DNA of 64,000 nt from JBJXHN01 sp046233135 (lineage in GTDB: Bacteria > Pseudomonadota > Alphaproteobacteria > Rhodospirillales > Rhodospirillaceae): positions 434,001 through 498,000 of the forward strand of contig JBJXHN010000006.1 in NCBI GenBank assembly GCA_046233135.1, given 5' to 3'. Position numbers and translations under genes: made by a program. The notes beneath the pieces were generated by a model. It was not told where the DNA came from. It worked only from the letters and a program-made list of their open reading frames with translations, and searched no databases. Below are positions 24,789 to 32,137 of the stretch, piece by piece. Numbering within the stretch: the first letter of the stretch is position 1; every line of letters starts with the position of its first letter.

Positions 24789-26788
24789 GCCTTGCGCCTT
24801 TGCATCAGCCACAGGAAATAGGTGCCGCCCAGCAGGGTGGCCACCAGACCGGCGGGTACTTGCCAGGGAAAAGCGATCATCCGCCCTGCCCAGTCGGCGG
24901 CGACCATGATGGCGCTGCCCAGCAGTCCGGCGGCGGCCAGCTGGGGCAGGGGGCGGTGGATGCCCATCAGCCGGGCCATGTGGGGGGCCATCAGGCCAAC
25001 GAAGCTGAGCGGTCCCACCGCCACGGTGGCCGCCGCCGTCAGCAGGGCGGTCAGCACCAGCAGCGCCAGCCGGCTGCGCTTGCCGTCCACTCCCAAAGCC
25101 TGGCTGGTGGCCGTACCAAGGGGCAGGATCGCCAGCCAGCGGGCGACAAGCGGAGACAAAGCGCCCAGGGCCAGGGCGACGGCCAGGGTGATCCGGGCGT
25201 CTTCCAGCGTCACGCCATAGGTGGAGCCCGACAGCCATCCCAGCAGCAGCGCCGTGCGCGGGTCGCCGGCGAACAGCACCAAGGCCATCAGCGATCCCTG
25301 GATCATCGACAGGGCCACCCCGGCCAGCAGCAGGTGCTCGGGCGCGAAGGCGGACTTGCGGCCCAGCGTCAGAATGGCCAGCAGGGTCAGTCCGGCCCCC
25401 AGGGCGGCAACGGCGATCATGCCCGGGCGGCCAAGGCCCGGGGCAACGAAGGCGACGACGATCAGGGCCAATGCCGCCCCGGAGGACACGCCCAGCAGCT
25501 CCGGGCTGGCCAGGGCGTTGGCGGTAACCCGTTGCAGCAGCACCCCGGCCACCGCCAGCATCCAGCCGGCAGCCAGGGCGGCGATCACCCGGGGGACGCG
25601 CCAGGGCAGCAGGGAGGTCAGTTCGGCCCCGGTGCTCCACCGCCAGCCGGCGGGGATGCGGCCGAAAGCCAGCGCCGCCCAGAGGATCAGGCCCAGCAGG
25701 ACAAGACCGCCGAGGATCGCCAGCCAGGGACGGGACAGGGGCGGGGCGAACAGGCCGGGTCCCCCTTGGGCCGGCCGGGTGGAGGGGGCGAGCGCGCGCA
25801 GGAAATACAGCAGCAGGGGCGCCCCCAGGATCGCCGTCACCGCGCCGGTGGGCATGGCGCCGGAGTGGTCGATGATCTGGACCGCCTGGTCGGTGAGCAC
25901 CAGCAGGCCGGCGGCGATCAGTGGTCCCCACAGCAGGCGGTCGACGAAGCGCCGGGCGCCGGCATGGCGGGCGATGGCCGGTCCGGCAAGGCCGATGAAG
26001 CTGATCACCCCCACGGCACTGACCACGAAGGCACTCAGCAGCACGGCCACACAAATCGCCAGCAGACGTGTCGACGCCAGCGACAGGCCGAGGCCGCGTG
26101 CGCCTTCGTCGTCCAGGTCCAGCAGGGTCAGCGGACGGATCAGGGCGATACTGATGGCCGCACCGGCCAGCAGCCGGGGCAGCAGATAGGTGGCGGTGTC
26201 CCAGGTGTTCTGCGCCAGCGATCCCCCCTGCCAGACGAACAGGTCGGTCAGGGCGGCATGGTTGAACAGCATCAGGGTGCGGGCCAGGGCATCCAGGTAC
26301 AGGGTGACGATCAACCCCGCCAGGATCACCACCAGCGGCGACAGCCGGCCCCGCCAGCTGAGCAGCAGCACCAGCGCCAGGGTGCCGCTGCCGCCGGCCA
26401 GAGCCACGCTTTCCTGGGCCAGACTCAGGCCACCGACCCCGACCAGGGTGGCCAGCGTGACGGCCAGCTTGGCCCCTGCAAAAACGCCGAGAGTTCCGGG
26501 CTCGGCCAGGGGATTTCGCAGCACCTGCTGAAACAGCACCCCGGCCAGACCCAGCGCGGCCCCACACAGCAGGGCGACACACAGCCGGGGTAGCAGGCTG
26601 TAGTGCACCAGAATCTGATCGTAGGCCGCCTTGTCCGGCTGGGTCAGGGCCGCCCACCAGTCCGCCGGCGGCAGGGTATGGTCCAGGCTCCGGCCCCACA
26701 GCAGCAGGCCGCCGCCCAGCAGCAGCAGGGTCAGCAGGGCGGGGCGCCCGTCGATCCAGGGGCGGCGGCGGACGGCGATCTCAGTCAT
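24785..26788 (-). CDS. fhuB: Fused iron-siderophore ABC permease (FhuB type)
   Basis: The 667-aa protein contains two FecCD-type permease units in tandem. Unit one (about 1-330) has AVGVISFIGLAGPAIARHAG and RFVDRLLWGPLIAAGLLVLTD. Unit two (about 350-667) has VGPLSFVGLMAPHMARLMG and a matching end. About 20 membrane helices are expected, as in FhuB, so no second permease gene is needed. It overlaps the binding-protein gene upstream (stop and start overlap) and the reductase gene downstream. It imports ferric hydroxamate-like or related siderophores. Confidence 0.92.
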   Translation of the reverse strand: MTEIAVRRRPWIDGRPALLTLLLLGGGLLLWGRSLDHTLPPADWWAALTQPDKAAYDQILVHYSLLPRLCVALLCGAALGLAGVLFQQVLRNPLAEPGTLGVFAGAKLAVTLATLVGVGGLSLAQESVALAGGSGTLALVLLLSWRGRLSPLVVILAGLIVTLYLDALARTLMLFNHAALTDLFVWQGGSLAQNTWDTATYLLPRLLAGAAISIALIRPLTLLDLDDEGARGLGLSLASTRLLAICVAVLLSAFVVSAVGVISFIGLAGPAIARHAGARRFVDRLLWGPLIAAGLLVLTDQAVQIIDHSGAMPTGAVTAILGAPLLLYFLRALAPSTRPAQGGPGLFAPPLSRPWLAILGGLVLLGLILWAALAFGRIPAGWRWSTGAELTSLLPWRVPRVIAALAAGWMLAVAGVLLQRVTANALASPELLGVSSGAALALIVVAFVAPGLGRPGMIAVAALGAGLTLLAILTLGRKSAFAPEHLLLAGVALSMIQGSLMALVLFAGDPRTALLLGWLSGSTYGVTLEDARITLAVALALGALSPLVARWLAILPLGTATSQALGVDGKRSRLALLVLTALLTAAATVAVGPLSFVGLMAPHMARLMGIHRPLPQLAAAGLLGSAIMVAADWAGRMIAFPWQVPAGLVATLLGGTYFLWLMQRRKA

Positions 26789-27746
26789 GACGCGGCTCGG
26801 ACCTGTTGGCGGCGGAAAGGGCTTCGGCCAGTTGTCCGGCCAGCCGCATGGCCGAATAGAGGCCGCCGTTGGGATAGACCACGGGGGTCTCGATCACCTG
26901 ATGGCGGCGTACGGAGGGCAGGGCGTTATAAAGCGGGCTGGCGTTCAGCAGGGCCATTGCCCGGGCGGTCTCCGCCCCGCGATTGAAGTGGATCAGCCGG
27001 GCCTCGGGTACGGTGGCCAGCTGTTCGATGCCCACGGCGGTGGTGCCCCAGGCGTTGGTCCGCCCGGTCCAGGCATTGCGCAGGCCCAGGCGGCGCAGTA
27101 CGTCGCCGATCATGCCGTCTCCACCGAACACGGCGGCGTGGCGGCCGTCGGCCATGAAACGCACCACGTAGACCGGACGGTCCGCCAGGGGGGCGATGCT
27201 ATCCCGCGCCCTGGACAGGGTGGCGCGGGCGTCGGCGATCCAGGTCTCCGCCGGATCGTCCTGCCCGCACAGGGCGCCGATGGTCCGGAACAGCGTTTCC
27301 ACATGGTCGAGGGCGGATCTGTCGCGGGTGAAGGTGGGCAGCCAGGTGACCGGCGCTACCCGGTCGAGCATGCCCAGGCTCGACGCCTGCCAGTCGGCGG
27401 CCAGGATGTGCGTGGGCGCCAGGTATTGCAGCAGCTCCAGGTTCGGTTCCTGAAGGGGGCCGGTATCCGGCGTGCCGGCCGGTACGCCCGGTTTGGCCAC
27501 CAGCCGGGCGTAGAGCGGGATATTGCCTACCGCCACCGGGCGGACCTGAAGGGTCAGCAGGATTTCGGTGAACAGCAGGTTCAGGCTGGCGATGCGGGGT
27601 GATGCTGCGTCCCTCGCGGGGGGCGCTGCGAATGCCGGACGGGCGAAAGCCCCCGCCCCGCCGGCCAGGGCGAGGCAGAGGCTTCCGAGCAGGACCGACC
27701 GCCGGGAGGTGGCCGGTCTTGGACGGGGAAGGCGGGATCCTACCAC
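26781..27746 (-). CDS. Siderophore-binding periplasmic protein (FhuD-like)
   Basis: The 321-aa protein starts at GTG 27746, overlapping the end of the TonB receptor gene by 7 bp. The N-terminus has TSRRSVLLGSLCLALAGG, a twin-arginine-type signal. Mature segments include VAVGNIPLYARLV, PNLELLQYLAPTHILA and LIHFNRGAETARAMALL, as in FhuD/FatB-type binding proteins. It hands siderophore from the receptor to the FhuB permease. The length is normal. Tat export would be consistent with folding before export. Confidence 0.85.
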   Translation of the reverse strand: MVGSRLPRPRPATSRRSVLLGSLCLALAGGAGAFARPAFAAPPARDAASPRIASLNLLFTEILLTLQVRPVAVGNIPLYARLVAKPGVPAGTPDTGPLQEPNLELLQYLAPTHILAADWQASSLGMLDRVAPVTWLPTFTRDRSALDHVETLFRTIGALCGQDDPAETWIADARATLSRARDSIAPLADRPVYVVRFMADGRHAAVFGGDGMIGDVLRRLGLRNAWTGRTNAWGTTAVGIEQLATVPEARLIHFNRGAETARAMALLNASPLYNALPSVRRHQVIETPVVYPNGGLYSAMRLAGQLAEALSAANRSEPRHD

Positions 27747-30211
27747 CGGTAGGTCAGGCCGCCGGTGATGGTCCGCGGCTCTCCATAGCGGCAGCCCGAA
27801 GCGTTGACGCAGGTCATATACTCGGTGCCGGTCAGGTTGGTGACGTTCAGCTTCAGCATGGCCCCCTTCATCTCGGGTACGATGGCCCCCAGGTCGTAAC
27901 GGGCCATGGCGTCCATCAGCACCCGGCCCGGCACGTGTTCGGCAGCTCCGGAGACGTTGGTCGAGCTGATGTACTTCACGCCCGATCCCAGACGCAGGCC
28001 GGGAATGCCCAGATCGTCAAAGCCGTAGTCCACCCAGCCGGACACGGAATGTTCGGGCACCAGGGCCACCCGCTGGTCGATCTCGCCGGGGGTGTTGCTT
28101 TCGGTGGTCCGGGCATCGGTATAGGCATAGGCACCGATCAGGTTCAGCGCACCGGCGGAATACTTGGCTTCCAGTTCAAAGCCCTTGGACACCACTTCGC
28201 CGGTCTGCACCGAATAGGTGGAATCCACCGGATCGGGCGTCAGCACATTGGTCTGGGTCAGGTGATAGGCCGCCGCGCTGAGCATCAGGCCGCTGTTGGC
28301 CGGCTGATAGCGCACGCCCACTTCGTACTGAGTGCCCTTGGTGGGATCGAAGGCGCCGCCAGAACGGTCCGTTCCCGACTGGGGCGAGAACGACTGGCTG
28401 AAGCTGGCATAGGGTGCGATGCCGTTGTCGAACAGATAGACCAGACCTGCCCGGCCGGTGAAGGCGGAGGCTTCGGTATCCGTGGTCGCCCCGGTGCGAT
28501 AGCTTTCGGTGCTGCTGGTGCTCCAGTCCTGGCGTCCGCCCAGCAGGATGACCAGCTTGTCCCATAGCTTGATCTGATCCTGGAAATAGAGGCCCGCCTG
28601 ATTGCTTTCTGTGTTGTCGCCGAAGTCCGATCCGGCCGGCGTGATTTGGGCGCCATACTGGGGATCGCTCAGGCTGATGGTGGTGATATTGCCCGAGTGG
28701 CGATGGCGGTTGTAACTGCTTTTGTAAACGTCGATCCCGGCCAGGAACGTATGCTTCGCCGGTCCGGTGGCGAAGGACAGCTCCGCCGCGTTGTCGGCGG
28801 TGAAGCCGGTGGAGGTCTCGTCGCGGTTGCTGACCGTGCGGTACAGGGTATCGCCCACCCGCTGGCCGTAGGTCAGGTAATCCCACTGCACCTCGGCGCG
28901 ATAAAAGCGCATGGAGCTGCGCAGCGTCAGCCAGTCGGTCGCCTTGGTATCGAAGGCGTAGCCGATGGTGAAGCTGTCGGTATTGTACAGATCGAAGTCC
29001 GGCTCGCCGATGAACCGGTGCTGGGAGACGATGCCCGCATCCAGATCGGCGAAGGGCATGGGGGCGGCGAAGCGGGTGCGGGTCTGCTGATAGCTGGCCT
29101 GCACCACCAGCGAGGTGTCGTTGCTCGGCGTCCAGGCCAGGGACGGGGCGATGTAGCGGCGGTTGTTGTAGACATCATCCACCGAGGTGTCGGCGTCGCG
29201 GACCATGCCGGTCAGCCGGAAGGACAGCGCGTCGCTGATCGGGGCGCCCAGATCGGCTTCGAACTGCTTGTGGTCGAAGGATCCGTACTCGAAGCCCAAC
29301 TCGCCGAAAGTGGCGCCGGTTGGCTTCTTGGTCACCGCATTGACCACGCCGCCAGGGCTGAGCTGGCCATAGAGGATGGAGGCCGGGCCGCGCAGCACTT
29401 CCACCCGTTCCAGGCCATAGGGCTCCTGCCCGCCGTCGTAGACGTTGGATTGCAGCTTCAAGCCGTCGCGCAGCATGCCGGAGCTGCCGTTGGCCACATT
29501 GAAGCCCCGCAGTTGGAAATCATCGACAGTGGCTGAAAAAACCGGCGCCTGGGCGTTGACGCCCGGAGTGTAGGACAGGGCCTGGGCCAGGCTGTCCGGG
29601 GCGGCGGCTTCCATCTGCTCGCGGGTGACAACGGACACCGACTGCGGGGTTTCGATGATTGGGGTGTCGGTTTTCATGCCCGCACTGTTGCTGGTGGCCA
29701 CATAGGTATTCGCATAGCCGCCGGGCAGGGTGGGGGAGGCGCCTTCGATGCTGATCGGCGACAGGGTCACCGCATCCGCCGCGGGCTTTTCCAGCGATAC
29801 GGTGGTCGGGCCGGTGAAGGTCGGGACAACGCCGGTGCCTTGCAGCAGGGTGTTCAGGCCACCTTCCACCGAGTAGTGACCGCTGAGTGCCGTGCTGCGC
29901 AGGCCGTCCACGGTTGCGGCATCAAAGAAGACCTGGATGCCCGTGGCGTCGGCAAAGGACAGCAGGGCGGCATTCAGGTCCTGGGCGGGAATGTCGAAGT
30001 CGATTCCGGCCTGCGCCTGTTGCGCTGCGGCGCCGGACCCCGTCGCCCCGGCCGCCGTGCCCGCCGCAAAGGCAGGAGCGCCCGCCCCGAATGCCAGGGC
30101 GGTGGCCAGGGCCACCCGTGCCGTCATCGTACCCCAGGGTATCGTCCCCTTGGCGAATGTCGCCTTTGCCTTCGCCGTCGTTTCCACTGCCCCCATGGTC
30201 ATGCCACTCAA
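27740..30211 (-). CDS. TonB-dependent siderophore receptor with STN signalling domain
   Basis: The 823-aa protein has a signal region about 1-50. An STN domain lies about 68-120 (IDFDIPAQDLNAALLSFADA, STALSGHYSVEGGLNTLLQG), which contacts the FecR protein. A plug has QSVSVVTREQMEAAAPDSLA and VEVLRGPASILYGQLSPGGV, and the barrel ends EPRTITGGLTYRW. The ribosome-binding site is GGAGGG. The STN domain plus the adjacent FecI/FecR pair predicts transcriptional self-control: ligand binding would activate the ECF sigma factor. The 152-bp gap to fecR probably holds the sigma-dependent promoter. Confidence 0.93.
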   Translation of the reverse strand: MSGMTMGAVETTAKAKATFAKGTIPWGTMTARVALATALAFGAGAPAFAAGTAAGATGSGAAAQQAQAGIDFDIPAQDLNAALLSFADATGIQVFFDAATVDGLRSTALSGHYSVEGGLNTLLQGTGVVPTFTGPTTVSLEKPAADAVTLSPISIEGASPTLPGGYANTYVATSNSAGMKTDTPIIETPQSVSVVTREQMEAAAPDSLAQALSYTPGVNAQAPVFSATVDDFQLRGFNVANGSSGMLRDGLKLQSNVYDGGQEPYGLERVEVLRGPASILYGQLSPGGVVNAVTKKPTGATFGELGFEYGSFDHKQFEADLGAPISDALSFRLTGMVRDADTSVDDVYNNRRYIAPSLAWTPSNDTSLVVQASYQQTRTRFAAPMPFADLDAGIVSQHRFIGEPDFDLYNTDSFTIGYAFDTKATDWLTLRSSMRFYRAEVQWDYLTYGQRVGDTLYRTVSNRDETSTGFTADNAAELSFATGPAKHTFLAGIDVYKSSYNRHRHSGNITTISLSDPQYGAQITPAGSDFGDNTESNQAGLYFQDQIKLWDKLVILLGGRQDWSTSSTESYRTGATTDTEASAFTGRAGLVYLFDNGIAPYASFSQSFSPQSGTDRSGGAFDPTKGTQYEVGVRYQPANSGLMLSAAAYHLTQTNVLTPDPVDSTYSVQTGEVVSKGFELEAKYSAGALNLIGAYAYTDARTTESNTPGEIDQRVALVPEHSVSGWVDYGFDDLGIPGLRLGSGVKYISSTNVSGAAEHVPGRVLMDAMARYDLGAIVPEMKGAMLKLNVTNLTGTEYMTCVNASGCRYGEPRTITGGLTYRW

Positions 30212-30363
30212 CCCTCCAAGAGATCAACCTGCTTGCTTTGGCGAATGCGCCTTACTCGCACTCTGTGGGGTATGACGGCGTTGGCGGCGGAGACGGTAAA
30301 GGTCAGGGGCATATTTTCTGTGGAAGCACGCGTTTTGGGTGCACAGGCGCCCGAAGGCGGCGA
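30212..30363 (-). promoter_or_regulatory. Probable ECF-sigma-dependent promoter region of the receptor operon
   Basis: This 152-bp gap separates fecR from the receptor gene. By analogy with fecIRA loci, the sigma factor encoded at 31455-31967 would act here. No conserved -35/-10 pair could be assigned by eye. Confidence 0.35.
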
Positions 30364-31458
30364 TCAGTACACCACGGTCAGGAAGGGCGGCAGGGTCGCG
30401 GTATGGGCGTCCAGGGTCCTGGTGATGGTGCGCAGGGCATTGTCCGGATCGCTGGTGTCAAAGGCGCCGCTCACCAAGCGGTCGGCCAGGGCGCTGTCGG
30501 CGATGACGATCTCTCCCCGGCGGTAGCGGTTCAGCTCTGCCACCACGGTGGAAAGGGGCACCCGGTCGAAGATCAGCCGGCCCCGGCGCCAGGCCAGGGC
30601 GTGGTTCGTCGAGACCGGAAGCACTGCCCCGATGCGGTCGGTTGCGGAGTAGCTGACCGTGTCGCCGGGCTCCAGGATCTGCTGTTCCGCCGGCGCGGTG
30701 CCGGTGGCGGGCAGGGAAACGCGGATGGCATGCTCAACGGCGGTAACCTCGATATGGTCCGCCAGGGCGTTGACCTGGAAGGTGGTGCCCAGGGCTTCGA
30801 TGGTGCCCGGCCCGGCCTCCACCACAAACGGACGCCGTTCGCCATCCACGCCCGTGGGGGCGACGGCGAACACCGCAATCCCGTCCAGCAGGGTGATCCG
30901 CCGTTCCCCGGGACCGTAGTGGACGGCAAGCGCGCTGTCCGGGCCGACGGCGACGGTGGATCCTTCGGGCAGGGTGACCGTCGCGATTTCCGCCGGGCCG
31001 GTGGCGTGGTCTGCCTGCCACAGGATGTAGGGATTGCCGAACCACAGGCCGCCGGCCCCAAGCAGCACCAGCAGGCAGGCGGCCATGGCGGCCCCCTGCA
31101 CCAGCGGACGCGGCATCCGTCGGCGCTGCTGCCGGGAAAAGCGTGCGGCGGCCAGGCCCACCGGAACGGGAGCGGCCCCCGGTGCAGCCCCCGGAGCGGA
31201 TCCGGGCGCGGCCAAGGCGCGGATGTCGGGATCGATGCTCAACAGGCCGACGGTTTCCCAGGCGCAGACCGCTTCGTCGAAGGTGGTGCGATGGCGCGGG
31301 TCGGCATTCAGCCAGATCTCCAACGCCTGGCGTTCGGCGGGCATCAGGGGGCTGGCACCGATGCGGGCGACCCAATCGGCGGCCTGCTCGTCGATCCAGT
31401 CCTGAAGGTTCGGCGGCGCGTCGTCGGACGGGGCGGGCCTGTGGTCGGCGGGGGTCAT
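30364..31458 (-). CDS. FecR-family sigma-factor regulator
   Basis: The 364-aa protein has an N-terminal cytoplasmic region of the FecR_N type (WIDEQAADWVARIGASPLMP, ALEIWLNADPRHRTTFDEAV). One membrane segment lies about 125-148 (AAMAACLLVLLGAGGLWF). A periplasmic FecR domain lies about 170-280 (EIATVTLPEGSTVAVGPDSA), with a C-terminal STN-contacting region. It overlaps the sigma gene by 4 bp (ATGA). It should hold or activate the ECF sigma factor in response to the receptor's STN domain. A Pro/Ala-rich stretch (SAPGAAPGAAPVPVG) precedes the membrane segment. Confidence 0.9.
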   Translation of the reverse strand: MTPADHRPAPSDDAPPNLQDWIDEQAADWVARIGASPLMPAERQALEIWLNADPRHRTTFDEAVCAWETVGLLSIDPDIRALAAPGSAPGAAPGAAPVPVGLAAARFSRQQRRRMPRPLVQGAAMAACLLVLLGAGGLWFGNPYILWQADHATGPAEIATVTLPEGSTVAVGPDSALAVHYGPGERRITLLDGIAVFAVAPTGVDGERRPFVVEAGPGTIEALGTTFQVNALADHIEVTAVEHAIRVSLPATGTAPAEQQILEPGDTVSYSATDRIGAVLPVSTNHALAWRRGRLIFDRVPLSTVVAELNRYRRGEIVIADSALADRLVSGAFDTSDPDNALRTITRTLDAHTATLPPFLTVVY

Positions 31459-31967
31459 TCCGGAGCCCTCAGATGCTGCATCAGATGCTTGACGCCCTTC
31501 GCCATATGTTTCTGTACCGAGCTTTCCGAAATGCCGAGCTGTTCGGCGATGGCCCGGTAGGTCATCCCGTGCACCCGTTGCAGCACGAAGATCTCGCGGG
31601 TCCGGGGGGGCATGGTGGACAGGAATTCCCGCACTTTGCCAAGCTCCTGCTTGCCGGTGACCGCCTGTTCGGGAGAGGGTGCCTGATCGGCGATGGCGGA
31701 CAGATCATCCTCGGCCAGATCCTGCGCCGGCCGGCTGCGTTGCAGGCGAACATGGTCGATGGCCAGGTTATGGGCCATGCGATAGAGATAGGCGCGTTCG
31801 TTGGTGATCGCCGCAGCCGAACCGCCCGTGCCATGGGCGATGAAGCGGGTGAAGGTTTCCTGGGTCAGCTCGGCCGCCGTTTCCGTATCGCGCACCTTGC
31901 GGGTCAGATAGGCCAGCAGCTCGGTGCGATAGGTCTGGAACAGCCGATGGAAATCGGGTTTCGGCAA
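31455..31967 (-). CDS. ECF sigma factor, FecI family
   Basis: The 170-aa protein has sigma region 2 about 15-80 (ELLAYLTRKVRDTETAAELT, NERAYLYRMAHNLAIDHVRL). Sigma region 4 lies about 112-165 (MPPRTREIFVLQRVHGMTYR, AIAEQLGISESSVQKHMAKG). The reading frame has no ATG or GTG before the first conserved residues, and the best start is TTG at 31967. A rare start and weak ribosome-binding site would keep its level low. It would drive the downstream receptor operon. Confidence 0.88.
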   Translation of the reverse strand: MPKPDFHRLFQTYRTELLAYLTRKVRDTETAAELTQETFTRFIAHGTGGSAAAITNERAYLYRMAHNLAIDHVRLQRSRPAQDLAEDDLSAIADQAPSPEQAVTGKQELGKVREFLSTMPPRTREIFVLQRVHGMTYRAIAEQLGISESSVQKHMAKGVKHLMQHLRAPE

Positions 31968-32011
31968 GGGAAAGGGTCCGGGGCCGGTCGATCAGGGAGA
32001 TCGAACGGTAA

Positions 32012-32032
32012 TGCAAATAAGAACCGATTGCA
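32012..32032. promoter_or_regulatory. Fur-type palindrome upstream of the sigma gene
   Basis: TGCAA (32012-32016) and TTGCA (32028-32032) form an inverted repeat with an 11-bp spacer, about 45 bp upstream of the sigma-factor start. Alphaproteobacterial Fur/Mur sites often have TGCAA...TTGCA arms. Iron control of fecI is expected in such systems. The assignment is by motif and place only. Confidence 0.5.
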
Positions 32033-32137
32033 ATAAGAGGGGCGATGGGGTTTAGGGGTATCTGAAATCCCGGGGCGCAAGGGTCGGTCCGGCCTGCGCC
32101 CCGGAACCAGGAGCTTACGACGGTTACAGCTTGACCG

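Noticed and set aside
24789..26699. Extended N-terminus of the FhuF-type reductase
   Set aside because: The extension overlaps the FhuB permease in another frame. The ATG at 24788 with an ATGA overlap starts the family domain.
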